Assembly: GCF_014646375.1 (NCBI RefSeq)
Contig: NZ_BMNI01000001.1
Coordinates: 827,949-891,948 of the forward strand
DNA: 64,000 nt
Origin: Nocardioides phosphati
GTDB lineage: Bacteria > Actinomycetota > Actinomycetes > Propionibacteriales > Nocardioidaceae
Reading direction: 5' to 3'
Notes under the pieces: model-generated
The model's input: the letters and a program-made list of their open reading frames with translations, nothing else
Databases searched by the model: none
Told to the model about the DNA's origin: nothing
Shown: one piece after another, positions 27,284 through 37,364 of the stretch
Position numbering within the stretch: the stretch's first letter is position 1
Layout: the number at the start of each line of letters is the position of its first letter
Made by a program: the position numbers and the translations under genes

Positions 27284-27320
27284 GGAAGCCCCGTGCCGCC
27301 CCGAGCGGTGCGGGGCTTCC
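27284..27320 (+). terminator. Terminator after the acyl-CoA synthetase gene
   Basis: GGAAGCCCCG (27284-27293) pairs perfectly with CGGGGCTTCC (27311-27320), and an inner CCGC/GCGG stem closes the loop. A T-poor tail follows. It separates the ligase gene from hemW. Confidence 0.75.
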
Positions 27321-27345
27321 TGCGTCCTGCTGGGAGGATGGGCGC

Positions 27346-28569
27346 GTGAGCCCCTCGACCCTGCCCGACGGAGAGCCTGCGCCCGCTGACGGCGCGCTCC
27401 CGGCCGAAGCGCTGGCGGGGCAGGAGAAGCGGCCCTTCGCGTTCTACGTCCACGTCCCGTTCTGCCGGGTGCGGTGTGGCTACTGCGACTTCAACACCTA
27501 CACCGCGCAGGAGCTCGGCGGCGGTGCCTCGCAGGCGAGCTACGCGGAGACGGCCGTGCGCGAGGTCGCGCTCGCCCGCCAGGTGCTGGGCGAGGTGGAC
27601 CGGCCGGTCGAGACCGTCTTCCTCGGCGGAGGCACCCCGACGCTGCTGCCCGCGCGCGACCTCGGCCTGGTGCTGCGCGCGATCCGCGACGAGTTCGGCT
27701 TCGCGCCGGACGTCGAGGTGACGACCGAGGCCAACCCCGACAGCGTCGACCTGGCCTACCTGAGCGAGCTGCGCGAGGCGGGCTACACCCGGCTCAGCTT
27801 CGGCATGCAGTCGGCGGTCTCCAGCGTGCTCAAGGTGCTCGACCGCACCCACGACCCCGAGCGCGTGCCGCGGGCGGTCGAGTGGGCGCGCGAGGCCGGC
27901 TTCGAGCAGGTCAGCCTGGACCTGATCTACGGCACGCCGGGGGAGTCGCTGGCCGACTGGGAGACGTCGCTCCGGGCCGCGCTCGCCAACCGGCCCGACC
28001 ACGTGTCGGCGTACGCGCTGATCGTCGAGGACGGCACCGCCCTCGCCCGTCAGGTACGCCGGGGCGAGCTGCCGATGCCCGACGACGACGACCTCGCCGA
28101 CAAGTACCTCCTCGCCGACGAGCTGCTGAGCGCCGACGGCCTGCACTGGTACGAGGTCTCCAACTGGTCGCGTGACGAGGCGAGCCGCTGCCGCCACAAC
28201 CTCCTCTACTGGAAGGGCGCGGACTGGTGGGGCGTCGGCCCCGGCGCCCACAGCCACGTGGGCGGCGTCCGCTGGTGGAACGTCAAGCACCCGAGTGCCT
28301 ACGCGCAGCGCCTGGCCGCCGGGACGAGCCCTGCGCACGGCCGCGAGCTCCTCTCCGTCGAGGACCAGAGGGTCGAGCGAGTGCTCCTCGAGCTGCGCCT
28401 CGCCGACGGCGTGCCTGATGTCGTCCTGGACGCGGCCGGCCGGGCAGCGGTGCCCCGCCTGATCGCCGACGGCCTGCTCGACGGCCGTGGCGCGATCAAG
28501 GGCTCGCTGGTGCTGACGACACGCGGGCGCCTGCTCGCCGACGCGGTTGTGCGCGACCTGCTCCCGTAG
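27346..28569 (+). CDS. hemW: Radical SAM heme chaperone HemW
   Basis: A 407-residue HemN-like protein. The [4Fe-4S]/SAM motif is CRVRCGYCDFNTY (cysteines near 40, 44 and 47), lacking the fourth cysteine (CxC) of true coproporphyrinogen dehydrogenases, so it is better called HemW. It also has VFLGGGTPTLL, EANPDS and FGMQSA. HemW binds heme and passes it to other proteins. The GTG at 27346 is six bases after GAGGAT (27334-27339). Its neighbours DUF3097 and hrcA match the usual actinobacterial order. Confidence 0.92.
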   Translation: MSPSTLPDGEPAPADGALPAEALAGQEKRPFAFYVHVPFCRVRCGYCDFNTYTAQELGGGASQASYAETAVREVALARQVLGEVDRPVETVFLGGGTPTLLPARDLGLVLRAIRDEFGFAPDVEVTTEANPDSVDLAYLSELREAGYTRLSFGMQSAVSSVLKVLDRTHDPERVPRAVEWAREAGFEQVSLDLIYGTPGESLADWETSLRAALANRPDHVSAYALIVEDGTALARQVRRGELPMPDDDDLADKYLLADELLSADGLHWYEVSNWSRDEASRCRHNLLYWKGADWWGVGPGAHSHVGGVRWWNVKHPSAYAQRLAAGTSPAHGRELLSVEDQRVERVLLELRLADGVPDVVLDAAGRAAVPRLIADGLLDGRGAIKGSLVLTTRGRLLADAVVRDLLP

Positions 28570-28596
28570 GCCGATGACGCGCCCTAGGCTGCGCAC

Positions 28597-28977
28597 ATGA
28601 CCGCTGTCGTCGCCGTGATCGCGCTGATCGTCGCCCTGCTGCTCGCGGGCGCGTGCGCCGTGCTCCTGTGGCAGCTCAACGGCCTCAAGGTCCGTGCCGC
28701 CGCGCTCACGGAGCAGGTCGAGGCGCTCGAGCCGGCGGTGCCGCTGCCGGTCGACCTGGAGGCGCTGCTCGGTGCCGGGTCGCGCCGCGTGCTGGTGGTG
28801 GAGATCCTCAACCCCCTCGACGTGGCGCTCACCCGCAACAAGGCCGCTGGCGTCCTCGCCGCGATGGCCCCTGACAGCGTGCGCAAGGTCGTGCTCGAGC
28901 AGGCCTCGCGCGAGCTGGTCACCGAGATGGCCGCCGAGGGCGTCGAGGTCGAGGTGCGCGTCCATGCTGCTCGCTAG
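28597..28977 (+). CDS. Small protein with N-terminal membrane helix, unknown
   Basis: The 126-residue protein has one transmembrane segment at about residues 3-26 followed by a cytosolic alpha/beta segment (RRVLVVEILNPLDVALTRNKAAGVL). I do not recognise the family. The ATG at 28597 is six bases after TAGGCT (28585-28590). Its 3' end overlaps the next gene by 14 bases, so the two are probably made together. Confidence 0.65.
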   Translation: MTAVVAVIALIVALLLAGACAVLLWQLNGLKVRAAALTEQVEALEPAVPLPVDLEALLGAGSRRVLVVEILNPLDVALTRNKAAGVLAAMAPDSVRKVVLEQASRELVTEMAAEGVEVEVRVHAAR

Positions 28978-29464
28978 CGCGGTCGTCCTCGTCGTTCTCT
29001 GCCTCGGGCTGGTGGTCCTGGCCGCACGCTCCTTCCGCGACGCCGACCAGGCCCTGCTCGACGGTGAGCGGGCGGTCCGGCGCCAGCGGGCGTGGGCTGT
29101 CGAGCGCCGGGTCTACCTCGACTCCCGCACCCGCATCGCCGACGGCGTCCAGGTCGGCACCGAGGCGGTCGCGTTCGGCAGCGCGCTCGCGCGCGTCGGC
29201 CACACCGCCGCGGCCCGCATCCCGTTCGGCCTCTTCCGGGCGATCCCCGTCACCCGCGCGAGGGCGGAGCGGCTCCAGGCCGCCCACGACGAGAAGGCCG
29301 CGCAGATGTACGACGCGATCGACTCGGTCTCCGCCCGCATCGCCGAGGGCGTACGCCGTCGGCTCACCGGCGTCGACGACAGCCCGCGCGAGCTGCGCTC
29401 GAGCGAGCAGCCGGACGTGCTCGAGGTGGAGTTCGAGGTCCGCGACGAGATCGACCCCGGCTGA
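28964..29464 (+). CDS. Membrane-anchored helical protein, unknown
   Basis: The 166-residue product has a single N-terminal transmembrane helix at about residues 2-22 and a long charged, helical cytosolic part with RAERLQAAHDEKAAQMYDAI, likely coiled coil. I cannot assign a function. The ATG at 28964 lies inside the end of the preceding gene. It abuts the stop of DUF3097 on the other strand with no gap. Confidence 0.65.
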   Translation: MLLASAVVLVVLCLGLVVLAARSFRDADQALLDGERAVRRQRAWAVERRVYLDSRTRIADGVQVGTEAVAFGSALARVGHTAAARIPFGLFRAIPVTRARAERLQAAHDEKAAQMYDAIDSVSARIAEGVRRRLTGVDDSPRELRSSEQPDVLEVEFEVRDEIDPG

Positions 29465-30313
29465 TCAGGCCTGGGTCACGAAGTCGATGAGCTCCTCGAC
29501 CCGGCCCAGCAGGGCCGGCTCGAGGTCCTGGAAGCCACGGACGCCGCCGAGGATGTGCTTCCACGCCCGGGCGATGTCGGCCTGGTCGCGGTGCGGCCAG
29601 CCGAACGCCTGGCAGACGCCCTTCTTCCACTCGAGGTGGCGCGGCACGTCCGGCCAGGCCTTCTTGCCGAGCCGCTCGGGCTTCACCGCCGCCCAGACGT
29701 CGATGTAGGGGTGGCCGACGATCAGGACGTGCTTGCCCTGCTCGGACTTCATGATCGACTGCGCGATGCGGCTCTCCTTGGAGCCGGGCACGAGGTGGTC
29801 GACCAGCACGCCGACGCGGCGGTTCGGCCCGGGCTGGAAGTCGCGCAGGTGCTCGGAGAGGTCGTCGATGCCGTCGAGGTACTCCACGACGACGCCCTCG
29901 ATCCGCAGGTCGTCGCCCCACACCTTCTCGACCAGCTCGGCGTCGTGCCGGCCCTCGACGAAGATCCGGCTCGCACGCGCCACCCGGGCCTTCGTGCCGT
30001 GCACGGCGATCGATCCCGACGCCGTACGCGTGGGGAGCTCGGGGCCCTTCTGCGTCACCGGCGGGCAGAGGATGACGGGACGTCCTTCGAGCAGGAAGCC
30101 CGGCCCCATCGGGAACGTACGCCGCTTGGCCCGGCGGTCCTCGAGGGTCACCGTGCGGAGGTCCCGGTCGACCGCGACGATCTCGCCGCAGAAGTCCGTC
30201 ATGACCTCCTCGAGCACGAGACCGAGGTCGGAGGAGATCTCGACGGCGCGGCCGTTCTTCGGCTTGCGCCAGTCGTTGTTGAGGACGTCAGTGCCGTAGC
30301 GGTCAAAGCTCAC
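29465..30313 (-). CDS. DUF3097 family protein
   Basis: A 282-residue actinobacterial protein of unknown function. Conserved stretches include RIFVEGRHDAELVEKVWGDDLR, RVGVLVDHLVPGSKESRIAQ and VLIVGHPYIDVWAAVKPE, reminiscent of a Toprim-like fold (acidic ExxxDAEL and DHLVPGSKE), which would suggest nucleic-acid binding; this is inference. The GTG at 30313 is six bases after CAGACT on the minus strand (30325-30320), with no ribosome site. It is divergent from hrcA. Confidence 0.83.
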   Translation of the reverse strand: MSFDRYGTDVLNNDWRKPKNGRAVEISSDLGLVLEEVMTDFCGEIVAVDRDLRTVTLEDRRAKRRTFPMGPGFLLEGRPVILCPPVTQKGPELPTRTASGSIAVHGTKARVARASRIFVEGRHDAELVEKVWGDDLRIEGVVVEYLDGIDDLSEHLRDFQPGPNRRVGVLVDHLVPGSKESRIAQSIMKSEQGKHVLIVGHPYIDVWAAVKPERLGKKAWPDVPRHLEWKKGVCQAFGWPHRDQADIARAWKHILGGVRGFQDLEPALLGRVEELIDFVTQA

Positions 30314-30407
30314 TGCGCAAGTCTGCCGAGCCGACCGCCCCGGATCGGGCACCGACACACGGGTGTCGTCCGCGTCACCGGCGCTGACGATGCCCGGCCG
30401 GGTAGCA

Positions 30408-30434
30408 TTGGCACTCGCCAGTTCGGAGTGCCAG
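30408..30434. promoter_or_regulatory. CIRCE element (HrcA operator)
   Basis: TTGGCACTC-N9-GAGTGCCAG matches the CIRCE inverted repeat TTAGCACTC-N9-GAGTGCTAA with symmetric A-to-G changes, leaving a perfect eight-base palindrome TGGCACTC/GAGTGCCA with the exact nine-base spacer. A -10-like TAGCAT (30403-30408) abuts it. It lies 35 bases before the hrcA start, so HrcA should repress its own operon. Confidence 0.85.
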
Positions 30435-30469
30435 ACGCGGCAACACCAGACCCCCGATGAGGAGGACGC

Positions 30470-31492
30470 ATGCTCGAGGAGCGCAGGCTCGCGGTGCTGC
30501 GTGCCATCGTCGAGGACTACGTCGCGACGGAGGAGCCCGTGGGCTCCAAGGCCCTGGTCGAGCGCCACTCGCTGGGCGTCTCGCCCGCGACGGTCCGCAA
30601 CGACATGGCCGCGCTCGAGGACGAGGGCTTCATCACCCAGCCCCACACCAGCGCCGGCCGGGTCCCGACCGACAAGGGCTACCGGCTCTTCGTCGACCGG
30701 CTCTCGACCGTGAAGCCGATGAGCCCCGCGGAGAAGCGGGCGATCTCGACCTTCCTCGACGGCTCGGTCGACCTCGACGACATGGTCCAGCGCTCGGTGC
30801 GGCTGCTCGCGCAGTTGACCCGCCAGGTCGCCGTCGTGCAGTACCCCACCCTCAGCTCCAGCACGGTCCGCCACGTCGAGGTCGTCTCGCTGGCCCCCAC
30901 GCGGCTGCTGCTCGTGCTGATCCTCTCGACCGGCCGGGTCGAGCAGCGCCTCGTGGAGCTGCCGGGCGAGCTCGACGAGCACAACCTCGCCGACCTCCGC
31001 AGTCGTCTGCTCCACGCGGCCGTCGGTACGCGCATCGCCGAGGCGGTCACTGCGCTCGGTGGCGTGCCCGACCAGGTCGCACCCGAGGTGAAGGCCTCCG
31101 TCGAGACCGTCGTCCACGTCCTCACCGAGGCGATGTCCGACCACCGCTCCGACGAGCGGGTGGCGGTCGGCGGCACGGCCAACCTGGCGCGCTTCGGCAC
31201 GTCGTTCGACACCGCCGTGCGGCCGATGCTCGAGGCGCTCGAGGAGCACGTCGTGCTGCTCAAGCTGATCGGCGAGGCCTCGTCCGACCTGGTGACCGTG
31301 CGGATCGGCCACGAGGGTCCCTACCAGGAGCTCTCCGGCACGAGCGTCGTCGCCGCCGGCTACGGCCCGCAGGACCAGGCGATCGCCAGCCTCGGCATCG
31401 TCGGCCCGACCCGCATGGACTACCCCGGCACGATGGCCTCCGTCCGTGCCGTCGCCCGCTACATCTCCCGCCTGCTCGACGAGCAGCCCTGA
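30470..31492 (+). CDS. hrcA: Heat-inducible transcription repressor HrcA
   Basis: A 340-residue repressor with an N-terminal winged helix ([22 protein letters not shown], about residues 35-60) and the HrcA-specific GAF-like C-terminal domain ([25 protein letters not shown]). It binds the CIRCE element just upstream and derepresses on heat shock. The ATG at 30470 has AGGAGG at good distance. It is followed by dnaJ after 22 bases. Confidence 0.96.
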   Translation: MLEERRLAVLRAIVEDYVATEEPVGSKALVERHSLGVSPATVRNDMAALEDEGFITQPHTSAGRVPTDKGYRLFVDRLSTVKPMSPAEKRAISTFLDGSVDLDDMVQRSVRLLAQLTRQVAVVQYPTLSSSTVRHVEVVSLAPTRLLLVLILSTGRVEQRLVELPGELDEHNLADLRSRLLHAAVGTRIAEAVTALGGVPDQVAPEVKASVETVVHVLTEAMSDHRSDERVAVGGTANLARFGTSFDTAVRPMLEALEEHVVLLKLIGEASSDLVTVRIGHEGPYQELSGTSVVAAGYGPQDQAIASLGIVGPTRMDYPGTMASVRAVARYISRLLDEQP

Positions 31493-31514
31493 CCAACAAC
31501 CTGAGGAACCCCAC

Positions 31515-32678
31515 GTGAGCCAGGACTTCTACGAGCTCCTCGGTGTCGGCCGCGACGCGGACGCGGACACCATCAAGAAGGCCTACCGGCGTCTTGCCCG
31601 GCAGTACCACCCGGACGTCAACCCCGACCCCGACGCCCAGGACAAGTTCAAGGCGGTCTCGCACGCCTACGAGGTGCTCAGCGACCCGGCCAAGAGGCAG
31701 CAGTACGACCGCGGTGGCGACCCGTTCGGTGGTGGCTTCGCCGGCGCCGGCCAGGGCTTCTCCTTCACCGACATCATGGACGCCTTCTTCGGCGGCGGCG
31801 GGCAGCCGGGCGGTGCGGCCAGCGGTCGCGGTCCCCGTCCGCGCGTACGCCGGGGCCAGGACGCGCTCATCCGGCTCGAGGTCCAGCTCGCGGAGGCGGC
31901 GTTCGGCGTCACGCGTGAGCTGAAGGTCGACACCGCCGTCCGCTGCACGGCGTGCAACGGCGACGGTGCGCAGCCCGGCTCGAAGCCGGTCGCCTGCGAG
32001 ACCTGCCACGGCGCGGGCGAGGTCGCCCACGTGCAGCGCTCGTTCCTCGGCGAGATCCGCACGCTGCGTCCCTGCGCGGCGTGCAAGGGCTTCGGCACGG
32101 TCATCCCCGACCCGTGCCGCGAGTGCGCCGGCGACGGCCGGGTCCGCGCGCGTCGTTCGCTCACCGTCAAGATCCCCGCAGGCGTCGACAACGGCACCCG
32201 CGTCCAGCTCTCCGAGCAGGGCGAGGTCGGCCCCGGTGGCGGCCCCGCCGGTGACCTGTACGTCGAGATCCACGTCGCGCAGCACGCGACCTTCCGCCGC
32301 CACGGCAACGACCTGCACGCGACCGTCTCGGTGCCGATGACGGCCGCCGCGCTCGGCACCGTGCTGACGCTGCCGACGCTCGAGTCCGACCTCGGTGACG
32401 AGGGCCAGCAGACCTTCGACCTCGACGTCGCGGCGGGCACCCAGTCGGGCAGCAGCGTGACGCTCCGCGGCCTCGGCGTCCCCGGCCTGCGCACCCAGGC
32501 GCGCGGCGACCTCGTCGTGACGATCGTGGTCGAGACGCCGACGAAGCTCGACGCGCGCCAGGAGGAGCTCCTGCGCGAGCTCGCCAGGCTCCGCGGCGAG
32601 GAGGCCGTCGAGGGCTCGCTCCGCCCGGCCCACAAGTCGGTCTTCAACCGCCTGCGCGACGCGTTCTCGCAGCACTGA
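31515..32678 (+). CDS. dnaJ: Chaperone DnaJ (type I J-protein)
   Basis: A 387-residue co-chaperone. The J domain has HPD at residues 32-34 (YHPDVNPD). A Gly/Phe-rich region (about 70-105) precedes four zinc-finger repeats from residue 143 on ([32 protein letters not shown]), then the substrate-binding C-terminal domains. It is the hrcA-linked DnaJ2-type copy. The GTG at 31515 is preceded by GAGGAA. Confidence 0.95.
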   Translation: MSQDFYELLGVGRDADADTIKKAYRRLARQYHPDVNPDPDAQDKFKAVSHAYEVLSDPAKRQQYDRGGDPFGGGFAGAGQGFSFTDIMDAFFGGGGQPGGAASGRGPRPRVRRGQDALIRLEVQLAEAAFGVTRELKVDTAVRCTACNGDGAQPGSKPVACETCHGAGEVAHVQRSFLGEIRTLRPCAACKGFGTVIPDPCRECAGDGRVRARRSLTVKIPAGVDNGTRVQLSEQGEVGPGGGPAGDLYVEIHVAQHATFRRHGNDLHATVSVPMTAAALGTVLTLPTLESDLGDEGQQTFDLDVAAGTQSGSSVTLRGLGVPGLRTQARGDLVVTIVVETPTKLDARQEELLRELARLRGEEAVEGSLRPAHKSVFNRLRDAFSQH

Positions 32679-32703
32679 TCCGGCCCCGAGAAGAGCACTG
32701 CTG

Positions 32704-33444
32704 ATGTCGCTTCCCGTGCACCTCGTCCCCACGCTCTCCGGCGTCGCCGAGGGATCAGTCGTCGAGGTCACGGGCGACGAGGCGCACCACGCCGTCGCCG
32801 TACGCCGGCTGGCGGTGGGGGAGCAGGTCGTCCTGACCGACGGTTGCGGCGTCTCGGTGACCGGCGAGGTCGAGTCGACGGGCAAGCGGGTCTTCACGGT
32901 CACGGTCTCGTCGGTCGACGTCGCCGAGCCGGCGACGCCGCGGATCACCGTCGTGCAGGCGCTGCCGAAGGGCGAGCGCGGCGAGCTCGCCGTCGAGGTG
33001 CTGACCGAGATCGGCGTCGCCGAGATCATCCCGTGGGCCGCCTCGCGCTCCGTGGCCGTCTGGCGTGGTGAGCGCGCGGTGAAGTCGCACGCGAAGTGGG
33101 TCTCCACCGCTCGCGAGGCGGCGAAGCAGGCGCGTCGCTCGTGGTTCCCTGTCGTGGCGCCGCTCGCCACCACGGCCCAGGTCACCGCGCTCGTGCGCGA
33201 CGCCGACCTCGCCGTCGTGCTCCACGAGGAAGGCCCCGCGTCGTTCGCGTCGCTGTCGGTCCCGGCCGAGGGCTCCATCGTGGTCGTCGTCGGCCCCGAG
33301 GGCGGCATCAGCCCCGAGGAGCTCGCGGCGTTCGCCGAGGCGGGCGTCCAGGGCGTGAAGCTCGGCGACGAGGTGCTGCGCACCTCCACCGCCGGCGTCG
33401 CGGCTGTTGCTGCGCTGCTGTCGCGCACCGCCCGCTGGGCGTGA
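32704..33444 (+). CDS. rsmE: 16S rRNA (uracil-1498-N3)-methyltransferase
   Basis: A 246-residue SPOUT-fold methyltransferase with the C-terminal knot motif VVGPEGGISPEEL near residue 197 and LRTSTAGVAAVAAL at the end. It methylates U1498 of 16S rRNA. The ATG at 32704 follows dnaJ by 25 bases. The hrcA-dnaJ-rsmE order is conserved, so it may be transcribed with the heat-shock genes. Confidence 0.93.
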   Translation: MSLPVHLVPTLSGVAEGSVVEVTGDEAHHAVAVRRLAVGEQVVLTDGCGVSVTGEVESTGKRVFTVTVSSVDVAEPATPRITVVQALPKGERGELAVEVLTEIGVAEIIPWAASRSVAVWRGERAVKSHAKWVSTAREAAKQARRSWFPVVAPLATTAQVTALVRDADLAVVLHEEGPASFASLSVPAEGSIVVVVGPEGGISPEELAAFAEAGVQGVKLGDEVLRTSTAGVAAVAALLSRTARWA

Positions 33445-33488
33445 GACAACCGGTCGCTGGACGCGGCCGCACCGTGCGAGGCTCAGCC

Positions 33489-34049
33489 ATGGGCAAGGTG
33501 CACGAGGCGATCGACGGACGGCTGCGGGAGTTCATCGAGCGGCAGCAGGTCTTCTTCGTGGCGACCGCGCCGCTCGACGCGGACGGCCACGTCAACCTCT
33601 CTCCACGCGGTGTGCCGGGCACCTTCGCGGTGCTCGACGGCCACACCTTCGGCTGGCTCGACATGACCGGCAGCGGCAGCGAGACGATCGCGCACCTGCG
33701 CGAGAACGGCCGGGTCACCGTCATGTTCTGCGCGTTCGACGGCGCGCCCAACATCGTGCGCCTGCACGGGCGCGGCCGCATCGTCACGCCGTACGACGAG
33801 GGGTTCGGCGACCTCGTCGGCCACTTCGCCGAGCAGCCGGGCACGCGTGCGGTGATCGTCGTGGACGTCGAACGGATCTCCGACTCGTGCGGCTACGGCG
33901 TCCCGCTGATGTCCTTCGAGGGACACCGCGACCTGCTCGGGCCGTACTTCGCGCGCAAGGGCCCCGACGGTTCGGCCGCCTATCGCGTCCAGAAGAACCG
34001 GACCAGCCTCGACGGCCTCCCGGCGTACGACTTCGACCCGGTGGAGTGA
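33489..34049 (+). CDS. Pyridoxamine 5'-phosphate oxidase-fold protein
   Basis: The 186-residue split-barrel flavin-binding protein has FFVATAPLDADGHVNLSPRG near the N-terminus and HLRENGRVTVMFCAFDGAPNIVRLHGRGRIV in the middle, characteristic of the PPOX family. It probably binds FMN or F420; the substrate is unknown. The ATG at 33489 is five bases after GAGGCT. It converges on the GerMN/Gmad2 gene, with a long hairpin between. Confidence 0.82.
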   Translation: MGKVHEAIDGRLREFIERQQVFFVATAPLDADGHVNLSPRGVPGTFAVLDGHTFGWLDMTGSGSETIAHLRENGRVTVMFCAFDGAPNIVRLHGRGRIVTPYDEGFGDLVGHFAEQPGTRAVIVVDVERISDSCGYGVPLMSFEGHRDLLGPYFARKGPDGSAAYRVQKNRTSLDGLPAYDFDPVE

Positions 34050-34065
34050 AGGCCGATCTGCACAG

Positions 34066-34112
34066 CAAGCCGCCGCGACACTCCGGTGGGTCCGGTGTGT
34101 CGCGGCGGCTTG
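34066..34112. terminator. Bidirectional hairpin terminator
   Basis: CAAGCCGCCGCGACAC (34066-34081) pairs perfectly with its complement at 34097-34112 around a 15-base loop. It sits between the stops of two convergent genes and can serve both. Confidence 0.75.
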
Positions 34113-34131
34113 ATGTCCAGATCTGCCCTGG

Positions 34132-35226
34132 CTACTTGATCGTGATGACCTTGGAGTCGGTGAAGGCACCGTTGCCCTCGGCGCCGCCCGACGGGTCGTC
34201 GGTCACCGCCATCAGCGTGTAGGTGCCGGGCTCGACCTTGGAGATGTCGATCTTCGTGCTGAACGGGAACAGCTTGTCGCCCATCCAGCCGTCGGCGGTC
34301 ACCGGCCCCTGGAAGGCGATGTAGGTGCCCTCGTAGCGCTGCAGCCGAAGGACCACGTTCGCCTCGAAGGAGTTGGCCACGCCGGTCACGTCGATCGTGT
34401 CGCCGGTGATGACGTCGCCCTCGGCAGGGGTCGAGATGTTCACGTGGGAGAGCGTCTTCAGCACCGGCGCGTTGGCCAGCGGCTCGGACGTGGGTACGCC
34501 GAGGATGGTGTCGGTGTGCTTGCCGTCGAGCAGCAGCTGCACCGGGAGCCGGCCCATGCCGAGGGAGCCCTGGGCGGTGTAGATCAACTGCTCGATGGCG
34601 AGGCTGGCCTCGCGCTCGGTCATCTGGGCGGGGCGGTCGTGCAGGTTGCCGCTGAGGTCGATGGTGATCAGGCCGTCGCCGGGCTCGTCGCTCAGGTAGG
34701 CAGCCCGCACCTCGGTGCCTGCCGGCCACAGCGTGCGGTAGTCGCGGTCCTTCGGGTCGCCGGTGGCGGCGAATCCGACCGCGTCGACCAGCAGGTCGTC
34801 GGCGTTGCCGGCGAAGAACTCGCGGTAGAGCGCCAGACCGCCCGGAGCGTCGCCGGCGAAGTAGGCGACGTGGGCCTTGAGGGGCGAGGTGGGGGCCGAC
34901 GAGTTGGACGGCGACGGCGAGGCGCTCTGGGTCGGAGTCGGCGACTGGGAGCCGGTGATGGTGCCGGTCGGCGACTCGGCCGGGCCGGGCGTCGGCGAGT
35001 CGTCGCCGTTGGTGGTGGCGAACCAGACGCCGCCGATCACGGCTGCGGTGGCGACGGCGCCGCCGAGGCCTCCCAGCAGCCAGGTGCGTGCAACAGACAT
35101 GGGGCTCTCCTTGGGGGACGTGACGGTCCGGGCACGGATGGCGTCGAGGGCGGGGTGGGGCTGCACCTGGTCGGCCGCCTCACGGATCAGCTGAGCGAGG
35201 TCGTCCTCGTGGAAGCGATCGTTCAT
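34132..35226 (-). CDS. Membrane protein with GerMN and Gmad2 domains, sigma-factor-linked
   Basis: The 364-residue protein has a cytosolic N-terminal segment (about 45 residues), one transmembrane helix at about 48-70, a Ser/Thr/Pro linker, a GerMN-like domain at about 115-260 (REASLAIEQLIYTAQG, LPVQLLLDGKHTD) and a C-terminal Gmad2 Ig-like domain at about 270-364. The topology, cytosolic tail plus external sensor, resembles anti-sigma factors, and its ATG overlaps the stop of a SigE-type sigma gene (ATGA). An anti-sigma or sigma-controlled role is inference; no zinc-binding anti-sigma motif is visible. Confidence 0.75.
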   Translation of the reverse strand: MNDRFHEDDLAQLIREAADQVQPHPALDAIRARTVTSPKESPMSVARTWLLGGLGGAVATAAVIGGVWFATTNGDDSPTPGPAESPTGTITGSQSPTPTQSASPSPSNSSAPTSPLKAHVAYFAGDAPGGLALYREFFAGNADDLLVDAVGFAATGDPKDRDYRTLWPAGTEVRAAYLSDEPGDGLITIDLSGNLHDRPAQMTEREASLAIEQLIYTAQGSLGMGRLPVQLLLDGKHTDTILGVPTSEPLANAPVLKTLSHVNISTPAEGDVITGDTIDVTGVANSFEANVVLRLQRYEGTYIAFQGPVTADGWMGDKLFPFSTKIDISKVEPGTYTLMAVTDDPSGGAEGNGAFTDSKVITIK

Positions 35227-35786
35227 CGGAGGTCCTCCAGGTGCGGAGCGAGGTGGGAGCGGAGTGCCGCGGAGCCGCGCGAGGCGTGGCTCTTCACCGC
35301 CCCCTGGCTGATGCCGAGCGTGGCGGCGATGTCGGCCTCGGAGAGATCGAGGTAGTAGCGCAGCGCGAGGACCTCGCGCTGGCGTCGGGGGAGTGCCTGC
35401 AGCGCTGCCAGCACCTCCGTACGCCGGACCCCGGCGTCGACGCCCGTGTCGGCGCCCGGCGCGGGCTCGGGCAGCCGCTCGCGCGCGGCGTGGCGGTCGA
35501 CGACCTTGCGGTGGCGCAGGGCCGAGCGGGACCGGTTGACCACCGACTGGCGGAGGTAGGCGAGCGCGGCCGCTGGGTCACGCAGCCGCGACCAGCGGTC
35601 GTGGAGCGCGACGAACGCGTCCTGGGTGATCTCCTCGGCGAGGCCCTGGTCGTGGACGAGGAGGACCGAGAGCCGCACGAGACGCCGCCAGTGGGCGGCG
35701 TACAGCTCGGCGACGGCCTGGTCCGCGCTCGACGGGGGCAGCCAGCCAGGCGCGTCGGCGAGCGGGTCCGGGTCCACGATGGTCAC
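35223..35786 (-). CDS. SigE family ECF RNA polymerase sigma factor
   Basis: A 187-residue SigE-type ECF sigma factor with region 2 (AVAELYAAHWRRLVRLSVLLVHDQGLAEEITQDAFVAL, about 25-62) and region 4 (LPRRQREVLALRYYLDLSEADIAATLGISQGAVKSHASRG, about 133-172). It overlaps the following membrane-protein gene by four bases and is divergent from the HIT gene. This family commonly pairs with membrane regulators. Confidence 0.88.
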   Translation of the reverse strand: MTIVDPDPLADAPGWLPPSSADQAVAELYAAHWRRLVRLSVLLVHDQGLAEEITQDAFVALHDRWSRLRDPAAALAYLRQSVVNRSRSALRHRKVVDRHAARERLPEPAPGADTGVDAGVRRTEVLAALQALPRRQREVLALRYYLDLSEADIAATLGISQGAVKSHASRGSAALRSHLAPHLEDLR

Positions 35787-35854
35787 GCTAGTCCCACGCG
35801 CACCACGGCCGAGTGGTTTACACGCGTTACCGACGAATCCCTAGTGTGGGCTCC

Positions 35855-36214
35855 ATGAACGCACCCGCGCCTGATGAGAACTGCCTGTTCTGCAAGATCG
35901 TCGCCGGCGAGATCCCGGCCCGGATCGTGCACGCCAGCGACCACTCGGTCGCGTTCCGCGACGTCAACCCGCAGGCGCCGACGCACGTGCTCGTCGTGCC
36001 GAAGGACCACTACGCCAACGCGGGTGAGGTCGCCCAGCACGCTCCGACGATGGCCGCCGACCTGATCACCACCGCGCGCGACGTGGCCGCCCAGGAGGGC
36101 CTCGACAACGGCTACCGGCTCGTCTTCAACACCGGCGAGGACGCCGGCCAGACGGTCTTCCACGTCCACCTCCACCTGCTCGGCGGCCGCTCGCTCGAGT
36201 GGCCCCCGGGCTGA
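35855..36214 (+). CDS. HIT family (histidine triad) nucleotide-binding protein
   Basis: The 119-residue protein has CLFCKIVAGEIP at the N-terminus and the histidine triad VFHVHLHLLGG near residues 104-112, which marks purine-nucleoside phosphoramidase-type HIT proteins. The ATG at 35855 is seven bases after TAGTGT (35842-35847). Its position before phoH and ybeY is conserved. Confidence 0.92.
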   Translation: MNAPAPDENCLFCKIVAGEIPARIVHASDHSVAFRDVNPQAPTHVLVVPKDHYANAGEVAQHAPTMAADLITTARDVAAQEGLDNGYRLVFNTGEDAGQTVFHVHLHLLGGRSLEWPPG

Positions 36215-36278
36215 GCGACCGGCACGACGACCAGCGCCGCCGCCGCTGTCGGCGTACGCGGATAGACTTGCTCCACCC

Positions 36279-37360
<1,082 letters not shown>

Positions 37361-37364
<4 letters not shown>

